From Cichorium intybus (Eukaryota; Streptophyta; Magnoliopsida; Asterales; Asteraceae): 64,000 bases of DNA. Of the stretch, positions 1 to 16,907 are shown piece after piece. A model generated the notes under the pieces. The model had not been told where the DNA came from. It searched no databases and was given only the letters and a program-made list of their open reading frames with translations. A program made the translations under genes and the position numbers. Position 1 is the stretch's first letter; the number at the start of each line of letters is the position of its first letter. The DNA lies in the NCBI GenBank assembly GCA_023525715.1, contig JAKNSD010000060.1, forward strand, positions 1-64,000, read 5' to 3'.

Positions 1-71
1 AGAAAGCTCCTTTTCAAAGATGGTGAGCTGTTGCTTCGCTTGCTGCCGTAATGTTTGGAATGAAGAGAACA

Positions 72-90
72 CCCCCCCCCCCCCCCCCCC
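72..90. repeat. Homopolymer C tract (C19)
   Basis: A run of 19 C in otherwise AT-rich sequence. The surrounding 1-650 shows no convincing gene. It holds only short open frames and purine-rich sequence upstream of the MYB gene. Confidence 0.9.
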
Positions 91-651
91 ATCATTTCAT
101 AATACGCATGTTCTTGCCTTCTTCTTTTTCATAGAAAACCCACAACTTTTATGCACTTTCATTAAATATTAGAACACAACCACAGTGGCACGGGCCACTA
201 CTGATATTTGGCTTAGAAGTAGCCCACATATAGTATTCAGCCCAAAATTAGAAGCCCAGAAGAAGAAAGAAAAGAAATCAGAAGCCCAAAGGAAAGGAAA
301 ATACGTTGACCGCTGTATGCAAACGAGAGTTGGAAAGAAAAAATCAATCAGAAGCAGCGGTTCTGTACTCGCGCTTCTGCCTTCTGTACTCGAAAAAGGA
401 AACGAGAATATCGATATATCCTGACCTCGACTCCTCCTTGTCGCCTGAAGTAGTGAAGTCTGATCTCGAAAAAAAACGCAACTTGCTCATAGTCTCTCAA
501 CTCCTCCTGATTCAATCACTCGACTCTCATAGTCTCATTCTCTTGATCGTGAAATTGTTGCTGAAATCAAACCCTAGACAGCTAGAATGAAACAAGTAAG
601 TATGGTGAAATTAGTATTGGATAATCCAAATCTCCCTGCTTTAAAGCCTCG

Positions 652-666
652 TATATATATTTATAA
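652..666 (+). promoter_or_regulatory. Probable TATA box of the MYB gene
   Basis: TATATATATTTATAA lies about 60 bp upstream of the MYB start codon and is followed by a pyrimidine and A-rich leader. The spacing suits a plant core promoter with a short 5' UTR. Calling it a TATA box is inference from position and sequence. Confidence 0.5.
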
Positions 667-724
667 ACACAAAGAACAAACTCATAAACCCTAACTCAAA
701 ACATCATCTTTTTCTTCCAATTTC

Positions 725-1583
725 ATGGCAAATCATGATCCTGGAAACTTGCGTAGAGGGCCTTGGCATGATGAAGAAGACGAGAGACTGACCACCACTG
801 TTGGAGCATTAGGTGAAAAACATTGGGATGCTTTGGCTAAACAATCATGTAGATTTAGGCACGATGATATTTTGCCTAATTCTTTAAATTATTCCAGATT
901 CTAGATTTAACGAGTCTGAGCATTAATTAAGGTTTGAGGAGAAGTGGAAAGAGTTGTCGGCTAAGATGGATGAATTATCTTAGACCGAATTTAAAGCATG
1001 GTGAGATCACACTTGAAGAAGAACACACCATTCTTGATCTTCATAAACAATGGGGTAACAAGTAAGCATTTATAGTACATTGCAACAAATTAATTACAAT
1101 TTTTAATCGCTTATTATATGGGATTTATGTAGGTGGTCAAGAATTGCTAAAAGATTGCCTGGAAGGACTGATAACGAGATCAAGAATTACCGGAGAAGTC
1201 ATTTGAAAAAGAAAGCTGACCGTCAACAAGGTAACTTCGACTCTTATATTATGTGCTCATCAAGATTTCATGTTCATGTTCTAAAGTTTTTTGAAACTGA
1301 ATGCTTCAAGGGCATGAAAGAAGATCTGAACCAAGATTTCTTGACACCAAAACGCGACAGAAGCTGTGAGCATGCTGGCGAAAGCAGCACGAACGATAAG
1401 GAGGGCATTTTTGGAATTTCATCTTTAGAAACTTTTGAGTCGTGTAACATGAATGCATTCGGGAGTAGTTCACCATATGAAAGCAGGATACCGGACTTAA
1501 TATCATTGTGTTGCTGGCAAGGTGACAAAGTAAAAAATTTTGGTGCCACCCCTGCCCCACATTTCTGGTTCCGCCACTGTTAA
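725..1583 (+). CDS. R2R3-MYB transcription factor, MYB27-like, C-terminus altered
   Basis: A nuclear DNA-binding regulator of the R2R3-MYB family. Three exons can be read: 725-848, 932-1061 and 1133-1583, with introns 849-931 and 1062-1132 that both begin GT and end AG. The joined frame has no internal stop. R2 starts RGPWHDEEDERL and runs through GKSCRLRWMNYLRP. R3 runs from LEEEHTILDLHKQWGNKW to GRTDNEIKNYRRSHLKKK. In R3 the usual third tryptophan (NYW) is Arg. At the first exon junction the spliced codon is Cys where the family has Gly. The tail block SSPYESRIPDLIS resembles the corresponding block of Arabidopsis MYB27, recalled from memory. MYB27 types are repressors in phenylpropanoid control, so that role is inference. 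After DLIS, from about 1503, the frame enters unrelated repeat-like sequence and ends at 1581-1583, so the native C-terminus is probably lost. The gene could be functional, truncated or decaying. Confidence 0.68.
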
Positions 1584-1593
1584 AACAGATAAA

Positions 1594-1617
1594 TTATTAT
1601 TATTATTATTATTATCA

Positions 1618-1670
<53 letters not shown>
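1594..1670. repeat. Compound (ATT)n-(TA)n microsatellite
   Basis: About seven ATT units are followed by a 48-bp (TA)24 run. It lies directly downstream of the MYB gene and borders the next inverted-repeat element. Confidence 0.95.
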
Positions 1671-1671
<1 letters not shown>

Positions 1672-2387
1672 CTCTGATCGGGTGAGGACTGTGAGGACAA
1701 ATTTGGACCTCTAAACTTCAAAAATGGGTAGCTAATATTCAATGTGAAAAAATTGACATATCTTAAAAGTTTGGGCTAGTTGTCTAAAAATCAAAAAGTA
1801 GTGGGTGGATAAGACAAATTAAGAAGGGTAAATTGGTAATCTGAACGAATACCTCATCCCTCATTGCGACACTTGTTAGCATCTCGTTTGTTAGGTTTTT
1901 TTTATTCCACCAACTTTGTTTTTGGGCCATAAACTCATTTTTCTTTGTAAAAAAATTCTAAAAAAATTAAAGTTCTTAAAATTTAATTCTCTACAAAAAC
2001 AAGCACCATCATAAAAATTTGAAAAAAAAATATTTTTTATTTTTTATTTTATAAAAAAAACAAAAAATAAAAAAATTCTCCAAAAATTATGAAATTTTAA
2101 GAGGTCATTGTAAATGTTATATTAGTAAGTTTGCAAAAATGATTTTTTTTAAAAAGTTGTTTTAAGTGTTTATTTATTTTTTAAATAAAAAACTCAACAA
2201 ATTAGCAAAAAAAAAATATACATGGCCCAAAAATATTAAGAACGAAAATATGTTTTATAATTCAAACTGTGATGATCCAAAACTGATGATCTAATATTCA
2301 AAAAAATTTATGATCCAAGATCCAAAACTTGTTATAATTATTAAGTCTAATAAATCAAAACTTGTTAAGACATCATCTTAGTTTTAA

Positions 2388-2916
2388 GGGCTAATAACAT
2401 AAAAACCACTGTATTTTGCCCAAAATTCGGTTTAAGCACTATATTTTTTTTTGTTCTAAAAAAACCACCCATACTTTCAAAAAAATTCGTAAAAAGCACT
2501 CATATTTTCAAAAAGATACATTGCAACCACTATAACAAATAAAAGTCAAGATTTTACGTCGCCAACTCGGAACACTTATTACCCTCGTTGCATTCAAAAT
2601 TTAGTTGATTCACTTGGATACCCTATGCATTCACAACGTGGTCGAAAAGCTGCACTTACGAATACCAAAATCACATGTAGACAACTTTATGTAAGATTTT
2701 TACTGCAATGAAGTTCCAATATTTGCTTCAAATGTCGATATGAAACTTTTCACATAATATTTCGATAGAAATAATCCTTAAAAATTATAAAATAAAATGA
2801 ACAGTGGTCAATATGGAATTTTTTTAAAGTATGGGTGGTTTTTGTGGAACAGAAAAAAATATAGTGGTTAAACCGGAATTTTGGACAAACTACAATGGTT
2901 TTTATGTTATTAACCC
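2388..2916. mobile_element. Mutator-like MITE with 9-bp target duplication
   Basis: A 529-bp element starts GGGCTAATAACATAAAAACC and ends with the near-perfect inverse. About 70-100 bp of terminal inverted repeat can be followed, through the ACCACCCATACTTT block. The 9-bp sequence TAGTTTTAA flanks it directly at 2379-2387 and 2917-2925, the duplication length expected of MULEs. There is no coding capacity. It is nested in element E1. Confidence 0.88.
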
Positions 2917-3239
2917 TAGTTTTAAAAGAAAAAAGTAAAAAAAAAAAAAAACAACAGAAAACTCAAATGAAAAAAAATAACAAAACTGAAAAAAAATAAC
3001 AAAAAAATTGTAATAGAAACATAAAAAAATCAAAAAATCAAAAATAAATAAAAAAAACAAAATAACACTAGTAATTTCAAATATGTAATAAAAACATTAG
3101 AAAATAAAAAATAAATAAAAAAACCAAAAAAATGAAAAAAAATAAAAAACAAAAACAAATAAAAAACGAAAAAATAAAATATAATAAGTGAAAACCGAGT
3201 ATATATGAATTTTAAAAAATTTAAAAAATTTAAAAAAAT

Positions 3240-3486
<247 letters not shown>

Positions 3487-3681
3487 ACGAAACTAAAGAA
3501 AAAAACTCACTTAAATGACGTTTGTCGAGTGCGACTAGATCCTCGAGTCCGTATTACGTTCCACGGACGTGTGTCATATGCGAACGGTCACGTCCAAGTA
3601 GTGAGTTTGACGTTTGTGACATTGACGAGGTAGGTGGTGGAGAATTGTCCTCGCAGATCTCACTGGATCCACAGTTCCACA

Positions 3682-9057
<5,376 letters not shown>

Positions 9058-9198
9058 TCCTTTAAGTTAAAAAGAAGTCACACCTTAATTGTCGGTGTTA
9101 ATGCTTAATTATAAAGTTTTAGGTTTGAAACAGTAGATCTAGTAATGAGGTTGCTTATGCCAATAATAGTCTTATAAAATAACTACTGTTACAACATC

Positions 9199-9353
9199 AT
9201 GGAAAAAGGCCATAACTGCACCATAGACATTGAAGTCATTGAGGACCAGGTGAGTTTTTCCCTTTTCCTCTATAAAATTTAATATTCTACTCTTCCTTAT
9301 TTTTATGTTCCATTATTTTTCAGGTTAAGAACATGGTACTTAATGTAGAATAA
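9199..9353 (+). pseudogene. Possible two-exon gene fragment, unrecognised
   Basis: A short frame 9199-9249 encodes MEKGHNCTIDIEVIEDQ and stops exactly at GTGAGT. A 74-bp T-rich interval ends TTTTTCAG at 9323, and 9324-9353 continues in frame as VKNMVLNVE then a stop. The donor, pyrimidine tract and acceptor are all good, which suggests a captured or broken plant gene fragment. I do not recognise the peptide. The rest of 9058-9660 shows nothing further. Confidence 0.3.
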
Positions 9354-9662
9354 GTAGTGATTGTTTGGGGATCACAGTTATTACATCTGCATGAGAAATT
9401 AGCACTTGTTGTTTCAAAAGCTATGTGTGGTCATTCCTTATAGGAAACAAAAAGGATGGATGTTTCCACGTGCATACAAAGATATCTCTTGATAGTGCCA
9501 TTCTTAAAGAGGTCTCAATTTTACATTTATTAAATTTTAAAGATTATTATTCTAGGAATGGAACGTTCTATTGATGTACTCGTCATTGGATTACTTTAGG
9601 TCTCTAATCCTTCACTTTTGATAAAATTTTCCTCCACCAAGTTAGTCTAAATTTGTTAAAGA

Positions 9663-9958
9663 TAAATTACAATTTTGGTTCCTAAGTGTAGCTGGTTTTT
9701 CATTTTCGATCCCAAAAAGTTTTCTCTTGCAATATTGCTCTTCATTTGAGGTTCTAGTAATGCCTCTGGTAATGACTGTTTTTGGTCCCTGATTATAGAT
9801 GATCTTTACAATTTTGGTCCCAGAAATATAGTCATTTTATACGGAACAAGGACCAAAAACATTACTAAAACTCAAATAAGGGCTAAAATTGCAAAAGAAA
9901 TCTTTTTGGACCAAAATTGACAAAATCGGCTATACTCGGGGACCAAAAATGCAATTTA
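9663..9958. mobile_element. MITE F copy 1 (TTTTGGTCCC family)
   Basis: About 296 bp with inverted ends: AAATTACAATTTTGGTTCC at the left, and GGACCAAAAATGCAATTTA at the right. It contains GATCCCAAAAAGTTTTCT, also found at 31270-31290. Related copies lie at ~10270-10540 and in the split copy 10541-10586 plus 31251-31450. Superfamily is unassigned. Confidence 0.65.
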
Positions 9959-10269
9959 CCTTTAGTTAAATTACGCTTATACCCTTTTGCAATTAAACAG
10001 GTTTATCAGCACCCATCTTCTTGTTTCACTTTTAAATCAATGATATTTTTATTAATTTTCCACAACAATGAATGGATGAGATAGATGGACCAACTGATTC
10101 ATACTGGAAGCACAAAACTTTTCATTCTTATTACCCCAACACTTGGGGACAAAAAATAACAAAGTTCAAAAGTAACAACAGGGCATACACTAGACTTATG
10201 GAACGAGAGTTGTCCCTGTGTGAGTAAAAATGATATACTTCCAATTTCCATGCTATTTAGAAATGAGTT

Positions 10270-10540
10270 CTCAAATAAATTATGATTTTGGTCTTGAGTA
10301 AAGTCGGGTTTTGCAATTTTGGTCCTATTCGAAGTTTTGTATAAGGTTTTAATTTTGATCTCTATTCCAAGAAAATGATTATATTTTGAGACCAAAATTG
10401 TAAAAATCAACTATACTCAATAACCAAAAACAATCATATTATTTGGAACATAGACCAAGAACGTTATAAGAACCTCAAATTAATGAGGACCAAAGTTACA
10501 ATAGAAACTTTTTAGGAAAAAATTTGCAAAAATCATTTAT
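10270..10540. mobile_element. MITE F copy 2, degenerate
   Basis: The stretch carries ATTTTGGTCTTGAGTAAAGT near its left side and inverse ACCAAAATTGTAAAAATCAA and GAGGACCAAAGTTACAATAG blocks to its right. These match the other family F members in arrangement. Ends are approximate and no target duplication is clear. 9960-10270 shows no gene. Confidence 0.45.
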
Positions 10541-10586
10541 AACCAACAGTAATTTATATTTTTGGTCCCTGAGCATAGTTGAGTTT
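10541..10586. mobile_element. MITE F copy 3, left half (continues at 31251)
   Basis: The first ~45 bp (TTTTTGGTCCCTGAGCATAG) end abruptly at the Ty3-type LTR. The remainder resumes at 31251 with CAATTTTGATCCCAAAAAG, and the joined order matches copy 1. This marks the insertion site of everything from 10587 to 31250. Confidence 0.6.
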
Positions 10587-11262
10587 TGTAACATCCGTGT
10601 TTTGGGCCTAACCGAATTAGGCTAATTTGGTTAAATAAAATTCTTGAAAATTTAAAATGAATTCAGAAGCCTTTATTTAGCATAAAAGAATGATTGATTT
10701 TCTGAAAATTAGAATGTTTCATAAGTCGTTGCTGCAATATACGAATGTTCTAAGCGTTAATATTTTACTCAAATAAGAATTTATAAACTTATTTCTCATA
10801 TTACCATTTCCATTATTTATATTATATTAGATGGGCAAATTGGTAATTTGTCAAATAAGAAATTGCTACTCTGACAATAAGTTTCATGATTATAATAATG
10901 ATGACATAATTATATGTGGTGAATTCAATTGTATAAACTTTCAATAATTTTAACTAGCATCACTTTGATAACTTAAAGTATATGTGGTATATGTCTTAAT
11001 AGGATATCGTATAATCGGAAGGGTATTTTAGTAATTTTTCATATAAGATCAATGACAATCAATGAGAGGGGTATTATGGTAAACTTAGCATCATGTGACA
11101 ATTTGTTCTTAAAGAAAGGTTCATTTTCGTAATTTCAAGTTGTAAGTTGGGGACTTATTGGTAATTTCACAAGAAGAGGACAAGAGATTTGATTTAGCTT
11201 ATGCTGATGGTGGTGCATTTAGCTGGAACGTCTCCAACATTTCAGGGGATAGAGAGAGACTG

Positions 11263-11370
11263 TTAGAGAGGGAGAGAGAGTGAGATTGTTAGAGAGGGAG
11301 AGAGAGACTGTTAGACAGGGGAGAGAGAGAGAGAGAGAGAGAGAGCTAGAGCTAGAGCTAGAGCTAGAGC
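11263..11370. repeat. (GA)n and (GCTAGA)n simple repeats in the Ty3-type LTR
   Basis: Purine-rich GAGAGAGA runs are followed by five tandem AGCTAGAGCTAGAG-type units at 11340-11371. They lie inside the solo LTR just upstream of the copia insertion. Confidence 0.85.
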
Positions 11371-11558
11371 TGGTGGGGGATACACGATCACCATTTCCGA
11401 TGACCGATGTTGCAGAAGGGAGCTTGAGAAAAAGGAGTGAGATCGATGGTGAGGGTTGCGTGAATGGCGGGGAAGAACCCACCCCCTCCCCTTTTCTTGG
11501 TTGCTGAGAAGAATAATAATGGAGCATCGCCATTGGGATGGAACTGATGAACAACCCC

Positions 11559-12040
11559 TGTTTTAAAATACGACGGATCCGAATTGACTTTAGACAATAT
11601 TAGCTCAATGCGGAATAGGATCAAAATTATCAAACGGTAATAATCACAACGAAAATACGAATAAAGTAAATAAAATAGAGACACGAGGATTTACGTGGAA
11701 AACCCAAATCGGGAAAAACCACGGGCGGAGGAAGCCGAGAACCAATTCACTATATTTTGTGGTGTTTACAAAAGGTTTGGAGAAATATAAAAATACAAAA
11801 AGTTTATAACTCTTATGTATTAATAAGAAGATGAATAAGAAGAGAAGATGTTTTGGTGTGGTGTGCATCAATGATCTTCTAACCTATTTATACTAAAATT
11901 TCTACATGCCATTTAAGGAAAAATGGCTCATATGTTGAATTCTTTACAAGCCACATTTGAAAATTGATTAGCAGCCATTTGAAAATAAGTGTTGCAGCCT
12001 TTGAATAAAAGATTGTTGAATTTTGAAGACATATTCTTCA
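11559..12040 (-). repeat. Copia LTR 1 (3' LTR of internal copy 1), 482 bp
   Basis: Begins TGTTTTAAAATACG and ends CATATTCTTCA in plus coordinates. It differs from LTR 2 at very few positions. A minus-strand TATA box, TATAAATAGG, lies at 11883-11892. The polypurine tract adjoins at 12041-12051. Confidence 0.92.
11883..11892 (-). promoter_or_regulatory. LTR TATA boxes
   Basis: TATAAATAGG on the minus strand, 324 bp from the LTR start. The same box is at 16589-16598 and 28703-28712 in the other two LTRs. It would drive the minus-strand element transcript. Confidence 0.6.
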
Positions 12041-12051
12041 ATCTCCACCTT
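12041..12051 (-). other. Copia polypurine tract, copy 1
   Basis: Minus strand AAGGTGGAGAT abuts the 3' LTR start (TGAAGAATATG). The identical site is at 16747-16757 for copy 2. It primes plus-strand DNA synthesis in the family. Confidence 0.7.
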
Positions 12052-12201
12052 GACTTCAAAATGGAACAAAACTTGTATACCTATTTGGTAAAACCAACAA
12101 CTCTTCAAACTTCAAAACTCCATAAGAAATTGCAATTACCATATAGAGAAAAATTGATCCTGAAAAATGAAATACTTCCTCTACCACGAGCCTAATCAGG
12201 C

Positions 12202-15200
12202 TCAACTGCGATCAGAAATACCCATTAAGTCCAAACACAGTTTGAACTTGGATATTGGAAGAATCTTAGTGAACACATCAGCGGGATTATAATCTGTATC
12301 GATCTTTTCTATGACATAATCACCTTTTTCAATGATATCACGCACAAAATGATAACGAATATCAATGTGTTTTGTACGGTCATGAAACATCTGATCTTTA
12401 CTCAAGAAGATAGCACTTTGATTATCACAAAATACTGTGGTAACCTTTATTCTATCATCGAGTTCTCTAAATAATCCGTTCAACCAAATATCTTTCTTAA
12501 CTGCTTCTGTAATCGCCATATACTCTGCCTCTGTAGAAGACAGTGCAACTGTAGACTGTAACTGGGCTTTCCAACTAATAGCACAATCGTTCAGTGTAAA
12601 CACATACCCTGTAATGGATCTTCGTTTATCCAAGTCTTTGCCAAAATCTGAATCAACATATCCAACCACCCCAGTGTTAGATTATCCATAGCGTAGACAC
12701 ATAGAAGACGTACCACGTAGATAACGTAAGATCCACTGTACTGCTTTCCAATGTTCTCTTCCTGGGTTCGCCATATATCTACTAACCATGCTAACTACAT
12801 AAGCCAAATCAGGGCGTGTGCAGATCATAACATACATCAAAGATCCAACAGCACTAGAGTATGGTACGCGTGCCATGTACTCCATATCAGTCTCAGTAGT
12901 AGGACTTAAAGCGGATGATAACTTGAAATGAGCTGCAAAAGGTGTGTTGACAGGCTTTGCTTCATGCATATTAAAACGTCTTAGGACTTTCTCAATGTAA
13001 CCTTTTTGAGAAAGATGCAAGATCCTAGACTTCCTGTCACGAACAATTTCCATACCTAAAATTTTCTTGGCAGCTCCTAAGTCCTTCATTTCAAAATCAG
13101 CTTTCAACTGGTCTTTTAACTTCTGAATCTCCTTCATATCTTTTGCTGCAATCAACATGTCATCCACGTACAAGAGTAAGTAGATCTTTAAACCATCGTC
13201 ACCTTTCTTGAAATAAACGCAGCTATCATAGGTGCACCTGTTGAATTTGTGACTGGTCATGAAAGAATCGAACCTCTTGTACCATTGTCTAGGAGACTGC
13301 TTGAGGCCATAGAGAGATTTCTTCAATTTACATACGTAGTCCTCCTTGCCAGGAACTACAAAACCTTTAGGTTGTTGCATGAAAATCTCTTCCTCAAGCT
13401 CACCATTTAGGAAAGCTGTAGTAACATCTAGTTGCTCCAACTCATAATCATTTGAAGCAACTAACCCCAACAATGCACGAATAGAAGTGTGTTTGACTAC
13501 TGGGGAATAGATGTCAGTATAGTCAACGCCTGGAATTTGACTGTAGCCTTTAGCTACCAACCGAGCTTTATATCTTGGTTTCTCATTCGGGTTAACAGGT
13601 TCTTTGAGCTTGTAGACCCACTTGCATTTAACTGGCCTTTTCCCTTTTGGAATAAGAACTAAATCCCAAGTACCATTTCTTTGCAAGGATTCCATCTCAT
13701 TATGTATAGCAATCATCCAATCACTTGAGTCTTTAGATTTGATAGCCTCATCATAATTTAGAGGCTCCGTTTCCGACTCAATATCATTAGCAACAATAAA
13801 AGCATAAGCAACAACTTCAGCTTCAGCATACCTCTTTGGAAGAACAATTTGTCTTCTCGGCCTATCTCTTGCAATGCTTCGAGTAGTAGCTTGTGGTTGT
13901 GAACTTGTTGTTTCTTCAACAACGACATGCTCATTTGGCGAGGAAAACTCTTGTTGCTCAACTGGACTTGGAATGGTGACAGGTGAAGTAGGAAACTCCA
14001 CCTCCATTTGAGCTTTCTCTTCATTTGCTTTTGATGATGCGACTGTATCTTCTGTAGAGTCGGAAGTTTGATGAATCATAGCAGACTCGTCAAAAATAAC
14101 ATCTCTTGAGATGATGATTTTATTTAGATCATTGCTCCATAACTTGTAACCTTTAACTCCTGGATTATAACCAAGAAAGACACATTTAAGTGCTCTCGGT
14201 TCTAACTTCCCATTGTCAACTCGTGTATAAGCTGGACATCCAAAAGGTTTCAGATGTGTATAATCGGAAGGTTTCCCGGACCATAACTCATACGGAGTTT
14301 TCTTTTCGATTGCTCGTGACGGTGATCGGTTGATAACATAGCAAGCAGTAGAAGCAGCCACCGCCCAAAAAGACTTTGGCAATTTGGAATTTGAAAGCAT
14401 ACATCTGACCTTCTCCATAATGGTGCGATTCATCCTTTCGGCTACACCATTTTGTTGAGGCGTATGGACTACCGTGAAATGTCGAGTAATGCCTTCCTTC
14501 CGGCAATAGGCATTAAACTCTTCTGAGCAAAACTCTAGTCCATTATCCGTACGAAGATACTTTACTACCAATCCTGATTTCTTTTCAACCTGAACTTTCC
14601 AGTCTCTGAAGGTAGAGAAAACGTCTCCCTTATGTTTTAAGAAGAAACACCACACCTTCCTGGAGAAATCGTCAATGATAGTGAGCATATAGTTAGCTCC
14701 ACCTTTAGAAGCAACTCGAGCTGGTCCCCACAAATCCGAGTGGACATAGTCGAGTGGTCCTTTCGTTGTATGGATACCACTTGCAAACCTCACTCGTTTT
14801 GCCTTGCCATATACACAGTCTTCACAGAACTCCAAATCAACAATCTTTTGTTGACCAAGTAAACCTCTTCGACTCAATTCTGACATGCCTTGAAAACTCA
14901 TATGGCCAAGTCGAAGGTGCCAAAGACGGGACTGATCTGGATCAGAAAGAGACTTTGAAACAACAGCAGCATCACTCGAAACTGTTTGCCCGTCAAGAAA
15001 GTAGAGGTCGGAGGTTTTTCGATTGGCTCTCAGTTTGTCGGAACCATATTTGAACACCCTGAGAACTCCACCTTTACCGGCAAACTCGTATCCCTTTTTA
15101 TCAAAGGAACTGAGAGATAACAAGTTTCTTCTGAGGTCAGGGACATATCTAATATCCCCAATGGTTTGGATAACGCCATCAAACATACGGATTCTGACTG

Positions 15201-16263
15201 AACCATGTTCAAGAACTGGACATGTAGTATTGTTACCCATCAACACATATCCCTGGTTAACCTTTTCAAATGTGTAAAACCAACTTTTGTTGTGACACAT
15301 ATGAAAAGTACAACCAAAGTCGAGTATCCAATCACCAGTGGAATCCAGTTTATCTGAATAACCTGTCAAGAGTTCTCCAATACATTCGACCTCTGCTACA
15401 TCGGCTTCACCCGAAGTGCTAGCTTGTTTACCATTTGCTGCAGCCTTCTCTTTTTCTTTATTCTTCAACTTGAAACATTCTTCAAGCACATGTCCCTTCT
15501 TGTGACAATAGTTGCAAAACTTTCGTTTTCTTTTTGACTTGGATCTGGTTCTGTTGGAAGATTGAGAAGTTCTACTTCTCTCTGTTGTTCGTCCTCTGAC
15601 ATTTAAACCTTCGGCTTTAGAATCACTTGAACCACCACCGGTAATATGCTTCATCTTCTCTTTAGAATCCAAAGTTGTAAAGACTTCATCTAAAACAAGA
15701 GTGTCACGACTGTAGATGATTGTATCACGAAAATGGCTATAGGATTCGGGCAACGATGACAACAAAAATAAAGCCAAGTCTTCATCTTCATATTGAACAT
15801 CCATATTCTCCAAGTTATTTACTAACTCTTTGAATGTAGACAAATGTTCAGCTAGCGAGCCTCCTTCAATCATCTTGAGATTAAACAACCGTTGCTTTAG
15901 ATGCAACTTGTTCGGTAAGCTCTTTGTCATCAATAACTGCTCCAACTTCAGCCACAAAGCAGCCGCCGACGTTTCTTTTAGAACATCTTGTAAAACAACG
16001 TTTGACAAGTGCAAACGAATTTGAGATAAATCCTTCAGATCTTTCATCTCCTTTTCTTCTTCGGTCCATGTATTGGGCATCCTTTCGAAGCCCAAGAGCG
16101 CCTTGTGTAAATCCATCTGAATGAGAATATCTCTCATCTTTACTTGCCTAATCGGGTATTCCGATCCAGCAGTGGAATATCGTATTTCACCGAATACATG
16201 ATTTATTACTTGATAAAATGATCCCAACAAGCTAATATCAAAACCCGGATGCTCTGATACCAA
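12202..16263 (-). pseudogene. Ty1/copia Gag-Pol polyprotein, internal copy 1, one in-frame stop
   Basis: The 1,193-codon frame 16263-12682 runs in the order gag, protease, integrase, reverse transcriptase. It is followed after one TAA (12682-12684) by the RNase H domain in the same frame (to 12202). Approximate residues from the frame start: UBN2-type gag 80-200; CCHC knuckle CNYCHKKGHVLEEC 250-263; protease motif DFG at 315-317 where D-S/T-G is usual; gag-pre-integrase HLRLGH 449-454; integrase D510 (HSDLWG), D573 (RTDNG) and E609; RT YVDDM at 1032-1036; RNase H GYVDSDF and SSTEAEY after the stop. The frame opens at the primer site, and the first plausible ATG is at 16137. The stop removes RNase H and the protease Ser is replaced, so autonomy is doubtful. 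Both changes recur in copy 2. Confidence 0.93.
16251..16262 (-). other. Primer binding site, initiator tRNA-Met, copy 1
   Basis: Minus strand TGGTATCAGAGC lies two bases from the 5' LTR end. This matches the plant initiator tRNA-Met 3' end used by most Ty1/copia elements. The same site for copy 2 is at 28365-28376. Confidence 0.9.
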
Positions 16264-16264
16264 T

Positions 16265-16746
16265 TGTTGTAAAATACGACGGATCCGAATTGACTTTAGA
16301 CAATATTAGCTCAATGCGGAATAGGATCAAAATTATCAAACGGTAATAATCACAACGAAAATACGAATAAAGTAAATAAAATAGAGACACGAGGATTTAC
16401 GTGGAAAACCCAAATCGGGAAAAACCACGGGCGGAGGAAGCCGAGAACCAATTCACTATATTTTGTGGTGTTTACAAAAGGTTTGGAGAAATATAAAAAT
16501 ACAAAGAGTTTATAACTCTTATGTATTAATAAGAAGATGAATAAGAAGAGAAGATGTTTTGGTGTGGTGTGCATCAATGATCTTCTAACCTATTTATACT
16601 AAAATTTCTACATGCCATTTAAGGAAAAATGGCTCATATGTTGAATTCTTTACAAGCCACATTTGAAAATTGATTAGCAGCCATTTGAAAATAAGTGTTG
16701 CAGCCTTTGAATAAAAGATTGTTGAATTTTGAAGACATATTCTTCA
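16265..16746 (-). repeat. Copia LTR 2 (shared middle LTR), 482 bp
   Basis: TGTTGTAAAATACG to CATATTCTTCA. It serves as 5' LTR for copy 1 (primer site on its left) and 3' LTR for copy 2 (polypurine tract at 16747 on its right). No flanking target duplication is present. Confidence 0.93.
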
Positions 16747-16907
16747 ATCTCCACCTTGACTTCAAAATGGAACAAAACTTGTATACCTATTTGGTAAAAC
16801 CAACAACTCTTCAAACTTCAAAACTCCATAAGAAATTGCAATTACCATATAGAGAAAAATTGATCCTGAAAAATGAAATACTTCCTCTACCACGAGCCTA
16901 ATCAGGC

